Notes: generated from the sequence alone by a model not told the origin. 23,406 nt of DNA from Cymbomonas tetramitiformis (GCA_001247695.2 LGRX02029373.1:1-23406), one strand, 5' to 3'. Shown: positions 1 to 10,589, counted from the stretch's first letter. Numbers and translations are program-made.

Positions 1-432
1 GCGCATGCCTCATGTGTTGTATGTGAGTGCCACCGCACATGCCTCATGTGTTGTACATGAGTGCCATCGCACATGCCTCATGAATTGTATATGAGTGCCA
101 TCGCACATGCCACATATGTTGTATATGAGTGCCACGCGCATGCCTTCATGTGTTGTACATGAGTGCCATCGCACATGCCTCATGAATTGTATATGAGTGC
201 CATCGCACATGCCTCATGTGTTGAATACGAGTGCCATCGCACATGCTCATGTGTTGTATATGAGTGCCATCGCACATGCCTCATGTGTTGTATATGAGTG
301 CCATCCAACATGCCTCATGTGTTGTACATGAGTGCCATCGCGCATGCCTCATGTGTTGTATATGAGTGCCATCGCACATGCCTAATGTGTTATATATGAG
401 TGCCATCGCACATGCGTCATGTGTTGTATACT
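1..432. repeat. 34-bp minisatellite, about 13 units
   Basis: Direct reading shows a head-to-tail array with a unit of about 34 bp. The core reads CGCACATGCCTCATGTGTTG followed by TATATGAGTGCCAT. Units vary by single substitutions (TATATG/TACATG, TGTGTTG/TGAATTG) and a few one-base indels. The array runs off the left edge of the window, so its full length is unknown. Because the unit is not a multiple of three and indels occur, open frames inside it are not credible genes. Confidence 0.93.
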
Positions 433-1303
433 GAATCCAGGGGGGTCATCGTCCCGTTGACCGCGTCACTCCTGAATCCAAGGGGGTCATCCCCCCGGTG
501 ACCGCGTCACTCCTGAATCCAGGGGGGTCATCCTCCCGGTGACCGCATCACTCCTGAATCCAGGGGGTCATCCTCCGGTGACCGCCACCCTGAATCCAGG
601 GGGTCATCATCCTCCCGGTGACCGCGTCACCCTGAATCCAGGGGGTCATCCTCCCGGTGACCGCGTCACCCTGAATCCAGGGGGTCATCCTCCCGGTGAC
701 CGCGCGTCACCCGAACCAGGGGTCATCCCTCCCGTGACCGTATCACTCCTGAACGTGGGTCATCCTCCTCGATGACCGCATCACTCCTGAATCCAGGGGG
801 GTCATCCTCCCAGACCGCGTCACTCCTGAATCCAGCGGGGGTCATCCTCCCGGTGACCATGCTACTCCTGAATCCAGGGGGTCATCCCTCCCGATGACCG
901 CATCACCTCTGAATCCAGGGGGTCATCCTCCCGGTGAGTGCATCATTCCTGAATCCAGGGGGTTATCCTCCCCGGGGTGACCGCGTCACTCCTGAATCCA
1001 GGGGGGTCATCCTCCCAGACCGTTACCCTGAATCCAGGGGTCATCCTCCCCGGTGACCGTGTCACCCTGAATCCAGGGGGGTCATCCTCCCGGTGACCGT
1101 GTCACTCCTGAATCCAGGGGGTCATCCTCCCGGTGACCGTGGTGACCGTGTCACTCCTGAATCCAGCGGGGTCATCCTCCCGGTGACCGCGTTACTCCTG
1201 AGTCCAGGGGGGTCATCCTCCCGGTGACCGCGTCACTCCTGAATCCAGGGGGGTCATCCTCCCGGTGACCGCGTCACTCCTGAATCCAGGGGGGTCATCC
1301 TGC
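429..1303. repeat. About 41-bp minisatellite, roughly 21 units
   Basis: It directly abuts the 34-bp array. The unit is about 39-41 bp: CTGAATCCAGGGGGGTCATC followed by CTCCCGGTGACCGCGTCACTC. Differences between units are mostly in the length of the G run and in CTC/CC before CTGAATCC. Each full unit contains the dyad GTGAC-CGC-GTCAC. The array stops at about 1303, where the sequence becomes unique. Short frames on both strands rich in NPGGHPPGDR-like residues are by-products of the repeat. Confidence 0.93.
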
Positions 1304-1462
1304 CGTGTAGGCATAAGCTCGTCACTCTGTACGAGCTCTCCAAAAAGTGTCTTACCTACATGGGGCTTTATTTGCTTGCCCCACCACCCACCCTGCCACC
1401 CTGGCATCATGGCCGCACTGGCCTTAGTTCATGCGCCACTCGCTCCTGCACAGGAAACGCGA

Positions 1463-1568
1463 TTTTAGGGTCATCTGGAGGTGTAGGGTTTAATCTAGGG
1501 TTTTCTGAAAAGCTCCCAAAGAGGCTTCGTATGTTAGGCCGGTTTTTGTACTCGATTTTAGGGTTTTA
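1463..1568 (+). promoter_or_regulatory. Cluster of telo-box-like TAGGGTTT motifs
   Basis: TAGGGTTT or TTTTAGGG motifs occur at 1465-1470, 1484-1491, 1496-1504 and 1559-1567, just upstream of the first recognisable glycosyltransferase exon at 1644. In land plants the telo-box (AAACCCTA on the other strand) is a promoter element of many housekeeping genes. A regulatory role here is inference. The stretch could equally be intron sequence, because the true 5' exon of the gene was not found. Confidence 0.25.
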
Positions 1569-1643
1569 TCCAATGGTTTCGGGACTGGCCCTCCATGACA
1601 AGTATGAGAGAACGCCGAGGGAAGTGGGTTACTCTTGGAACAG

Positions 1644-3769
1644 GAGCTGCTGGAGATGCTCGGGGTGGGGCCCGAGCGGTGGGAGATGGCGACAGGCTTC
1701 CCGCCGGAAGCTGCGCGAGTGGAGAGACTTGTCGTGCCCTACGACGTGCCAACACGGCACCCGCCACGCGCTCTGCTCCTGCAGCTGCGCTCCCTCGTGC
1801 TCCGGCGCTACGCGGAGGTGTGCAGTGACCCTCGACCCCTCAGCACACACACAGACCCTGCACCCCCCACTGGCCCCCAGGCTTGCTGGTGCTGCGGCCC
1901 AGAGGTCATGGGCCGCCAGATGCCTCCACCCGCGGCGATCGCATGCAGGGTCTGTACCGGGCTCCCGGATCCGTCGGATTGCTGCTTCTATGTGCCAGAC
2001 TGTCTGCCAGCTCGATGTGCAGGATTCTGCGGGGTGAATTCTCTCTCGGCGCGTGCTCCGCCACAGAGACCACTCTTGCTCTGGGGGCGCTCTGAGGGGG
2101 GCCTATGGGGGGCTTGATGGGGCCAGGGGCATCAGGGCCAGACAGAGGCGAGAAGCCCACCTGGAGGCCGGCGCGTGGTAGTCATTCGCCGCCAGGCGGA
2201 GGAGTCAGTCAGGTTTGCTGTGGAGGAGCCCCACCGCGCCGCCACGTGTCTCCCGCGCTCTCCGAGTTCACAGGATTGGGCGGCGAGCATCCCAGCGATT
2301 GCGTTCTCCGTCTTACTGAATGCGCTGGCCGCACTGAGCGCAGTTCTCAGGCGGAGGCGGCGGCAGCTCGGGGCAGGTCCTGTGACCGGCGGTGGCGGCT
2401 CGGGGCAGGTCCGATGACCAGCGGCGGCGGCTCGGGGCAGGTCCTGTGACCGGGCGGCGGCGGCGGGGCAGGTCCTGTGACCGGGCAGGTCCTCGTGATG
2501 ACCGGCGGCGGCGGCCGGGCAGGTCCTGTGACCGGCGGCGGCGGCTCGGGGCAGGTCCTGTGACCGGCGCGGCGGCTCGGGGCAGGTCCCAGGACCGGCG
2601 GCGGCGGCTCGGGCAGGTCCCTTGACCGCGGCGGCGGCTCGGGCAGGTCCTGTGACCGGGCGGCGCGCTCGGGGCAGGTCCTGGGACCGGCGGCGGCGGC
2701 TCGGGGCAGGTCCTGTGACCGGCGGCGGCGGCTCGGGGCAGGTCCTGTGACCGGCGGCGGCGGCTCGGGGCAGGTCCTGTGACCGGCGCTGGCGGCTCGG
2801 GGCATCTTATAGTTTTTGCGCATGAATGGTGGGTTGGGTGCAGGTTCAAGAGAGCCGGGAACAAGAATTTCCAGCTCGAGCTGGGCAATCACAACGCGCT
2901 GCTGGCGGAGCTGCAGAGGCTGCACCCAGAGCATACCTTCGTGGACTTTAGAGTGGGCCCCCCTCCCTGTCCTTGCGTTCCCCATCCTTCGCCGTTTTCA
3001 GAGGCCCCACCCACTGCTGCTCCCCCACTCCCGTCCATGGGTGTGTCTCGTCTCACCGCGAGCTGCGTTTGCGGGCGGGCGGTTACGCGATTGAATGCCG
3101 CGGCTTGGAGCAGGCGGGGGGGCTGAACGTGAGCGAGCAAATCCCCATATTTAGGCACGCGGATGTGATCGTGGGCACGCACGGCTCTGGGCTTACGAAT
3201 ATGATCTGGGCGCAGCCTAACACCACGGTGAGTGCTGCCCCAGTGCCCGTCGGCTGACCACCAAGCCCACAGGGCAGTGAACATTTCCCGGCGTGTACGG
3301 GTGCATAGCCACGCGCAAGTGACGTGCACTTGCACTGACACTGATAGATACTCGCCCGGAGCGTGTTGCGGCGTCCCCTTCTTCTACGGAGGCTCCTCGG
3401 AGCGCCCTCGAAGACACTATGGAATGGTGGCGAGGCCTGGTCTCGCTGGCGTGAGCGGGGCCCGCATCGCAGTGAAACATGCTCTGTGCGCGAGCTCGCG
3501 CAGCCGATTCCGCAGCGGCGGATGTTTGACGTGGGGTGACATGTTTCAGCAACCGAGCCATGTTTCCTGCTGATCATGTCCGGCGGGATGGCGATGATGC
3601 AGCACCGGGTCAATCGCGCCATGCGTGCCCCGCTCCGCCTTAAGGGGGTTGGAATGGGATATAGACGCGGTTCTGTGGAATGGTGCGGGACTAGTTCTGT
3701 GAAATAATTTCAGGAGTCATTCTGGCGCAGGTGGTGGAGTTGTCGCCTCTTCCAACTGGAGCACTCGTG
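1644..3769 (+). CDS. GT61-family glycosyltransferase, spliced, partial or degraded
   Basis: Several exons together match the C-terminal half of a GT61-type (DUF563/EOGT/xylosyltransferase-like) glycosyltransferase, a secretory-pathway enzyme family. Readable exons are 1644-1817 (LGVGPERW, VERLVVPYDVP, LLLQLRSLVLRRYAE), 2844-2952 (RAGNKNFQLE, NHNALLAELQRLHP, FVDFR), 3114-3227 (LNVSEQIPIFRHADVIVGTH, then GSGLTNMIWAQPNTT) and 3731-3769 (VVELSPLPTGALV). The GTHGSGLTN block is the family hallmark. Exons 3114-3227 and 3731-3769 join in phase 0 (ACG|gtgagt ... gcag|GTG), restoring NTTVVELSP. A further piece at about 1877-1907 could read LLVLRPRG. Exon 1644-1817 ends in phase 0 whereas 2844 begins with one extra base, so at least one exon is missing from my model or the gene is damaged. 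I found neither the 5' exon nor a convincing 3' exon after 3769. Family call about 0.75; intact gene much less sure. Confidence 0.62.
2345..2805. repeat. 32-bp GC-rich minisatellite in a glycosyltransferase intron
   Basis: About 14-15 units of GGCTCGGGGCAGGTCCTGTG followed by ACCGGCGGCGGC. Spacing is exactly 32 bp in the cleanest part (2701, 2733, 2765), and earlier units carry small indels. It lies between glycosyltransferase exons 1644-1817 and 2844-2952, so it is intronic in that model. Long proline/arginine-rich frames on the minus strand here (RRRRSQDLP-like) are repeat artefacts. Confidence 0.92.
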
Positions 3770-6700
3770 GTAAGCCATCCACCACAAGCAGCGCACTTTC
3801 ATGTCGATACGTTACCGTTGTGAACATGCTTCAGGCGAAAGCACCATCATCCTCGCCGGCTCAGAACACTCAGGCACCACGGTGCTGGGGCAACAGGGAG
3901 CGGTGAAGGACGGTGTTGAAGTGACCACGAAACTGCACTTCCGGTGAGAATCGCCTTTCTCTCCAAAAGTACAGGCATGCTTCTTTAGTCAGCATTCCGA
4001 TTGCGCTGAGGTCCGTGCATTTCACTTGGAACTATCTTAAACGTGGAATCAGGCCGTTATTGCGGTAATCGGTTGTTCACTTAAAACGGCGTTTGATCAT
4101 TTGCGTTAGAAGTAAATTGTTGGCGAAAAGATTTCATATGATTGGATTTGCACTTGCCGATGAGTGCAGAGAATTGTTTCACCATGCTTCGATAATGATA
4201 TGGCGGATACATCCAGCGTCAGAATCACTGCTGGCTGAAGTGCGGGTGTGTCGCGGCAGCAATATGGCAACTGCTTTAAATCTGCAGTATCATATGATCA
4301 GTCATTCGTGTTTCTCCGGGGTTCAGGTGTGGATACAAACTGTCAATCTTGCCACAGATTGCCAATACCTGGTGTTGATTGCTATGATTATTTGCTTTCA
4401 ATGATTTGTTGTTGACGAGTGCGGTGTGATATGGTTATTGCATAGAGACATGTGCCCGGGAGGATGGGCGTATTGCCAGGTGGTTAAAATGGACGGTGAC
4501 CCATTTCCAATTTTGCGATGAGAGAGTATCTTATCAGTAGAGGGGAATTTGGCTTTTTGAAGTCATTGAGGGACGAGTGCTGTTTCCTTTCGAAATGAGT
4601 CGGGAACTCGTGGTTGATGGTTGGTGGATGGCAGAAAGATTCGATGCACTGCACGGCGTTAGTCCAAAATCTACACAGATGCCTCCAATCCATAGATTCA
4701 AGGTTCGGTCATGAGAGAGCTGATGATGATGTGGCCAGGAAATAAATGTGAAGGTTGTATAACATAGTTGGTTGGAGTTGCATATTTTAGCAACGCAACC
4801 CCAACAAAAACTTCCAAGGTTTCAGGTGTCGCCGCTATTGCCACCTACATTAGTTTCTACACATTTGTTTGTCCTGACATTGTAAACCTCACTGGTATGT
4901 GTTGGGTTGCCCATGACAGCAGGCCAAATAGCAAATACTCGGGAGTTGTGTAGTTTGGAACAGCGCTGGAAGATGGATAACTCAGACTCACATCTCATGC
5001 AAATCCCGTGTTCAAGCATATCCGCGAGTACAGTAATTAGGCAATACCTGCACTCAGTGTTCAGAGAATAATAATGTGGATCGTTGGTGCAATATGTGAT
5101 CATGTAGATGTATTTAATTACACTCTGGCTTACTACAAAGCGACTGGCATGCACCAAACACAGAGGCATCCGATATTACACGGACCGCGACTTACATGTA
5201 CACCGGGCGATACCACCGGCACACATACACGACGCTTTACGCGGCGCGGGCGGGGCATGCAAGGCTGCGATGCCGATTTACTGATGCGAAGTTGTATGGC
5301 ACTGAGATAAATGTATGCGTACAATAATGTACGTAACGTGAAATTGCGGTGACGAGGCGCACCAGGTTTCAGTATATAATCATGTAGATGTATCGAATGC
5401 ATCGTCTTCCAACCAATGTATGCAATCGCGATGCATATGGATTTCCCCACTGAAGATGGCGAACAGCTGCTTCACATTTGCAATCATCGTTGCGGGCACA
5501 AGTGCGCAAGCCCAGCCATAACCACAACCATTCTGCCTTTATACCGACCTTTAAGATAAATCGTGAACTGGATGAGTCATCGTAGACATGACATATAGCC
5601 ACATTCATGACAATATGTTGCTTACAGCGACGTGCATATCGTTAGCAATCGCATATGTAGAGTGGAGCAGTGTGGTCACCGTCACGGCCACTACCGCCCT
5701 AACCAGTCTAGTATGATATCCTCTGCGGGGTGTCAAAAAATACTCAGAACACAGTTGAATCGGTTCGAGTGTGAACATACATGGTGTATAGAGTATTACT
5801 AGCTACCGAAACCCGATCGGTCACAGTCGCTACTAACACCGAGTCTGTCAAAGGTCATAATCGGTCCTACCGCGGTCAGAGCTGTTGCTGGAATTGTCAC
5901 ACCGCTTACTTTTGTGACTCTTCCTGTAGTAGTGTTTATGACTGTCACCCGAACCATAACCCTAACTGTTTATACCCATATAACGGGTTAACTTATCAAC
6001 TTTAATACATTCTGAGAAAACCTATCACTGAGTGAATATATCCCGGGTCCTAGGGGTATATCCAACAGTTGTCTCAACAGATCCCATCCTTTCGAAATAA
6101 AGATATCTAAGGACCCATATTACAGTAAATCACTTGAAAGTGGTCAACTTATCAAAAATTCTGATTATTTGGGGAAATTTAAGAAAATTATATTTTTCTA
6201 TTGCACAATGCATGCTGTTCGCAATGATACGTGGTGGAGCCATACACTATCATATACAAGCTGACTATATTGTGGCAGTCGGGACTCGGATAAACTCTCG
6301 TGAATTACAAAAGATAACCAGTCCGTTATATGGCGGGTCTGGGTATTAGGGCTCGGACCAGTGACAGTAATGCAACGTACTATATGATATGACACCTGAA
6401 CGGTCAGGGTGCCATATCCAGCATGCTCCGCGAAGCGTTGAAGGTGACAAAGTACGCACGGAATTTGAGTTTCGGTGTAGATGCAATTGCAGCAGATGCC
6501 ACACGTCTTTGCAATCGTGGACAATCAGAATAAGTGGTATTTGATATATGACGTCGTTAACGGGAATGTTTGAGTTTTGGGGATCATAAAGGATGAAAGT
6601 AACTTGGTATTGAAAAGCAATGATGATTATTACAACAAGGCTCCGGGCCTTAAATTTCTATTGGAATGTTGCATCGTTCTCTAGGTCCTAGAATGTCAAT

Positions 6701-6951
6701 TTTCCAACTACAGATGCCGGATCTGTCATCGCCGAATCGGTCATCGTGGTGGTTCGAGCTCATATCGATTTCCACGGCAAACGAATCTGACGACACCATG
6801 GTCCTATTGGGCTTATCACTTCCAATTGAAGTGGTACCGATTGAGAAGACCAGCGGGAAGGCGACTTTGCTTGAGCTATTGTGAAGAATTATGACCCTTC
6901 CTTGGCATGCCGAAGCATGCGTCGTGACGCGAAGACTTTGTGAAGTAAGAT
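3770..6951. other. Low-coding spacer with no recognisable gene
   Basis: After the last glycosyltransferase exon the DNA becomes more AT-rich and codon-like structure disappears. A short open stretch at 3835-3943, between a possible 3' splice site (cttcag) and a 5' splice site (CCG|gtgaga), could be one more exon, but its phase does not fit the preceding exon. A 15-bp word, ATCATGTAGATGTAT, occurs at about 5098 and again near 5378. Open frames of 60-115 codons lie on both strands, but none shows a family motif. A frame at 5781-6005 is Cys-rich without a recognisable pattern. Confidence 0.5.
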
Positions 6952-7167
6952 GTGGCAAGTGCCGCAGTTAGCAACCAAACCAAATGCGTGGCCGACGCTT
7001 TTGAATACGGTACCGTGAAGGCTTACTACTTAATGTTTCTAAGGAATTTCACCACTGAAAGCGCCCCCGACAACGTCACCGTGTGCCGTCTCGACATGGT
7101 CACCGCCCACCCTACTGTGGAGGATCTTGTGTCCCGGGGTTACATTATATGTGTGGGTACGCATTAA
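6952..7167 (+). CDS. Possible small coding segment, unknown
   Basis: A 71-codon open stretch starts at GTG (no ATG). It stands out from its surroundings by coding-like codon use, with C-rich third positions in the segment reading APDNVTVCRLDMVTAHP and then TVEDLVSRGY. It ends in a TAA. It may be an exon or a decayed remnant rather than a whole gene. I recognise no family. Confidence 0.2.
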   Translation: MASAAVSNQTKCVADAFEYGTVKAYYLMFLRNFTTESAPDNVTVCRLDMVTAHPTVEDLVSRGYIICVGTH

Positions 7168-8115
7168 TCGGAAGCTGTATTCAGTTACGCGACGAACGGA
7201 TCGGTGAAGTCGAGATAACTATGTCCACAGAATAGATCGAGTGATACATGCAAGCAGGCATTATCACACACAGTAAGATAAGAAGATAAGTAGATAAGTA
7301 TAAGGTATACGGTTGTAACGGTAAGAGAGGATTGTGCTACCAACTTCGGGCATGCACTGTGCTACCTACTTCGGGCTTGCACGAGGATTCGGAGATATTC
7401 AGAGATATTAACTCAAGTGTACTGGAAACGGAAACTGCGCCGCCAACCCTGATCGGCGCTTATATACTGATCTACCTACTCAAGTCTTCTGATCTTGTCT
7501 CATTTGACATCTGTCACTCTGATCTCAGTCCACTGCTAATTTCCCGCCTAATTACAGTATTCGATCAGATGACGCATGACAGGCAGGTAATTCAAATACC
7601 TCCTGGCACAACTCTCCCCCCCTTAAGCGGTGGCAATCTCCTGATCCACTCACTCATATATATAACAGGCGAGATGTCAATATGCGTATGCATGCGTCTA
7701 TTATGCAGCTCGGTTCTTGGGTTCGGCGCCCCTTCGTCCTTGGGTCGGTCCCCTTCGCTTTCGCGGTTATTACTTATTGCTCTACTCACTGGCTTTCCCA
7801 ACTCTCCTTCCACGGCTCACGCTGCCAACGCTCAGCCGCTTCACAGATTGAAGGTACTCTTCAGTTCGTAGGTCTTCACTTCTTCTTGCGGTCTCGGCGC
7901 CCTGAGATTTCTCCTCAGTATCTTGTCTTCATGTAGCAGGCGTATGGGTATGACAGAATTCATGATACAGTTGTGTTGGGAATGGTGAAAGTGAGGTGAT
8001 GAAACAAGTGATGTAGCAAGGGAGCTGGTATGGGATATACTGCCCTAGCACTGCGCGCACCATCCTGTCCAGGGTGTGGTCCTATCTGAGCTGTATTAGG
8101 GTGCCCTTCCATGGC
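7168..8115. other. Low-coding spacer with simple repeats and a TATA-like site
   Basis: It holds a GATAAG-type microsatellite (about 7274-7302), a tandem 25-bp duplication (7333-7382) and a TATATA at 7461-7466 followed by pyrimidine-rich sequence. This could be a promoter or a solo LTR-like remnant, but I could not define TG...CA ends or a flanking duplication. The 179-codon open stretch at 7332-7871 has no recognisable motif, and I do not call it a gene. Confidence 0.45.
7333..7382 (+). repeat. Two tandem 25-bp copies
   Basis: Two adjacent 25-bp units share TGTGCTACC-ACTTCGGGC-TGCAC and differ at two positions. They lie 30 bp after the AGATAAG microsatellite. Function unknown. Confidence 0.8.
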
Positions 8116-8556
8116 TCATTTACAGGCACAGGGTGTCCTCGCAGTACATTCCATCAGCGGCTGCATTGGGGGGCTACTGGTCCATATACAGGTGGGTTTC
8201 TTATACTGTTCTCCATATTTGCAATAGGTGCAAAACAGTGGTGGTGGTAACTCTCGCATCACAGGTCGCATGCGCAAGGCATTGGGGTAGCGCCCGGTGG
8301 GGTTTTCCACGAACCAATGTAATGGTTTCAGATATTCTATGATGTGCAGGGTCCACTGCACACAATTATCTGCTGCTGTCAGTTCTGGTGGTCCACCTGT
8401 GGTTCGCGCCTGGCTGTACTGGGTGCAAAGCGGACTGGCCCATATGACATCAAAGAATCCAGGAGGAGACTGCGTGGGATCCCAGTCCTCTATTGCAGAC
8501 AGGTGTGTGGGCTGCCATTGAACGGACCTTTCCGACATTATTTTCAAAAAATGCAT
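8116..8556 (-). pseudogene. Cytosine-C5 DNA methyltransferase fragment, N-terminally truncated
   Basis: The 146-aa frame matches the middle of phage/virus/retroelement-type cytosine-C5 methyltransferases. PTHLSAIEDWD leads to FDVIWASPLC (residues 35-44, motif IV with catalytic Cys44, family consensus PPC). VENP (83-86, the motif VI ENP/ENV position) follows, then YCKYGEQYKKPTCIWT (111-126), which is typical of the phage-like subfamily. The SAM-binding motif I (FxGxGG) that should precede it is absent, and the minus-strand DNA upstream is the GTTAA-motif spacer, so the N-terminus is lost. The target recognition region is also minimal. The PPC-to-PLC change is unusual. Known relatives occur in large algal viruses and inside algal retrotransposons, so a mobile origin is likely. 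An unseen upstream exon is possible. Confidence 0.72.
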
Positions 8557-8632
8557 TCAGGCAAGAATTCACGTAGTTATCGCGAGAAACGTGTAATTTT
8601 CAAATACCAAAAATTCCGTCCGCCGTTTAGGG

Positions 8633-9093
8633 GTTAATAGTTAATGGTGCAAGTGTTAATAGACATGCCACGTGGACCGATCTAGAAAATCTGTTAATAT
8701 TTAGTGGTGCAAGTGTTAATCCATATGCCAAGTGGACGATTTACTTGAATATGTTAGCAAAGCGTTAATACCCTTCAAATCTGTTAATTTGAACGCCACG
8801 TGTATGCTTCCTACGAAAAGTGTTAAATTTTGTGTTAATCTTCCTTACATGTGTCAGAATCTCGCATGGGGGGGCCTATTTCAAACCCCTCTAGGATCCC
8901 TCCGATAAAGTGTTAACATTCCCACGTGTCTGTTAATAAAGTGTTAACGTGAAATTTATATTCTCGAAAAAGTGTTAAAAACTGCCCTAGGCCAATAAAC
9001 AGTTGCCATAGGAATTTATACCACCACTATTAACACTTCCGGTACTTTAACACTTTTTAACACCTTATTAACACTTTTTAAAATTATATTAAC
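8633..9093. repeat. GTTAA-motif spacer with orientation switch
   Basis: GTTAA starts on the plus strand at 8633, 8640, 8655, 8693, 8715, 8764, 8783, 8822, 8834, 8912, 8932, 8943 and 8974, often as AAGTGTTAAT. From 9030 on only the opposite orientation appears (TTAAC at 9030, 9047, 9057, 9068 and 9089, often TTAACACTT). Two of the sites (8912, 8943) are palindromic GTTAAC. A roughly 60-bp unit is duplicated (GGTGCAAGTGTTAAT at 8646 and 8706, each followed by ATGCCA-GTGGAC). CACGTG G-box cores lie near 8669, 8797 and 8923. The spacer separates two divergently oriented methyltransferase-like remnants. Confidence 0.8.
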
Positions 9094-9151
9094 ATTAATA
9101 CTTACTGGTGTGGTGGTTTTCAAATGAAAATATTGCCCACTCCCCCATCTG

Positions 9152-10589
9152 ATGCCCGATGGCATGGTATCAAACATGCGACATTTCCCAAGAATGTACC
9201 GTCCGTCCGCTTCCAAGAAGGGGACCATTGCTGTGACAGCACTTCCGGATGTAAACACTCAGAGAGGCAATAATGTGTACCCTGAACTCCAATATGCTAG
9301 GAAACAAGGGTTTTGGAAACTCCTGTCGTGGCACTATCTCTCAAAGAAAGAATTTCCGTCACCGCTCTCACGATATGCCACACGTGCACACGACATTCAT
9401 ACAACACTTAAAGCGTGCAGAGATGAATCGGGTGACCCCAAAAACTGCTACGCCATTAGAAGAAGCCTTCTTGACATCATCATTGACGACCGTGGACTAA
9501 ACGATAATGGATGTGAACTGTTTTGTAACCCGTTGAGCTCACACCCTAGGATTCATTCGAGAAGATGTATTCCTTCAGATCAGATGAAAGCCGCCCTTCG
9601 GCCCTTTTGTGCAAATGGCAAGATCGGTTTTGATGGACTTGCATATGATGCCTACGTCGACCCTATCACTAATATGGGTAGGAATGTTTATGGGAACCCC
9701 CCGTTTGACGGCAAGGAAAGATTCTCAAACTCAGCGGTCATGGCTACCTTAGAACTCGGCCACCGTTCAGCAAACACTGTGCCGGGATTCCGAGGCATTT
9801 GGATCCTCCCACTCTCTCCAAAAAATCAAGAAAAGTGGATTGCCAAAGGATTTTAAATGGTTTTCAGATTTCCTCATAACACCATTCCTTTCATCTCACA
9901 CGGCTACTGGACGGGAGATGACCCATATGTTCTTCCGGGCGGAGGATGTTACAAAGATGACTTCTCAGATGTTTGTATTGTCGCTATTGATAGCCCTCCG
10001 AGCCAAGACTTTCCTGCTCATGACTGGAGTGGGACGCAGAGAAAGATTGCAAGATGGTACATCAATGTCCTTCCCGAGAAGAAGATCACCGAAAGAAGAC
10101 TGAAATGCACAGGATTTGACTCCGAGATCTGGCAGGAAGTCCTGAGTGAAAGGAAGTTTGTCATCCCTGGCAGCCTTTGCCCGTTGCCCCTCCCGCAGGA
10201 GACTCAGCAGAGTACCCGCCCAACATATTACTACGGAGGACACTATATGCCACGTCTCACACGAACAGCAAAGACAACAAACCATTTGTAGGAACCGTCA
10301 CATGGCCCAAAGAACTCACATTGATGGGATATCTTCCGAACGGCACTTTGGACAGGTCCTTAGCACCATAGGGGTCCACCAGAGAAGACCGAAGCCTCTC
10401 CTAATGAAACTTCCTAGGTTGTGCACATACCACACTCGCGTTAGACAAGACGCCTTCCTTAATGGTAGTAATGCTAGAGTCGAGAACCATGACCCTCCCA
10501 GAACCACACTTAGCCGAATTACTGGTATCACAGAAGAAGAAGCCGTTGAAAGAGCAAACATGTCTTTCCTACTAACCTCCCTTGAATGA
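9152..10589 (+). pseudogene. Broken copy of the LINE-associated methyltransferase-like ORF (copy 1)
   Basis: The translation aligns over its length with residues about 150-570 of the intact ORF at 12997-14871. Shared blocks include SGDPKNCYAIRR, LLDIIID-RGL, GCELFCNP, SRRCIP, VYGNPPFDG and GIWILPLSPKN. It is disrupted three times. An in-frame TAA at 9854-9856 stands where the intact copy has Lys370, with homology resuming at once (VFRFPHNTIPFI against IFKYPRGTIPFI). A frameshift near 10250 moves homology to the frame reading TVTWPKELTLMGYLP. A second shift near 10335 moves it to the frame reading HFGQVLSTIGV. The reverse-transcriptase-type zinc tail of the intact copy is absent upstream. The two proteins are clearly diverged, so this is an older or separate subfamily rather than a fresh duplicate. 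Confidence 0.85.

Noticed and set aside
1..432. Possible relation between the 34-bp array and the 29-bp array at 18.2-20.2 kb (both contain GAGTGC and a GC-rich CGC..GCC run)
   Set aside because: The shared words are short and the rest of the units do not align; common ancestry is not supported.
1..1303. CRISPR-like appearance of regular repeats
   Set aside because: Units are contiguous with no unique spacers, and the setting is eukaryotic; these are minisatellites.
2313..2985. Minus-strand Pro/Arg-rich frames over the 32-bp array
   Set aside because: Repeat by-products overlapping a glycosyltransferase exon on the other strand.
3835..3943. Extra 3' exon of the GT61 gene reading ESTIILAGSEHSGTTVLG
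   Set aside because: It has plausible splice borders, but its phase does not match exon 3731-3769 and it shows no clear GT61 similarity; mentioned only as a possibility.
5781..6005. Small Cys-rich protein (CCWNCHTAYFCDSSC region)
   Set aside because: No recognisable spacing pattern, no splice or codon support, and it lies in low-coding spacer; chance is likely.
6650..6958. Overlapping frames on both strands, possibly retroelement-derived
   Set aside because: No motif I can name; overlapping open frames on both strands in such a short stretch are expected by chance.
7332..7936. Solo LTR or retroelement gag-like region
   Set aside because: A TATA-like site and pyrimidine-rich tracts are present, but no TG...CA termini, target duplication or recognisable protein could be defined.
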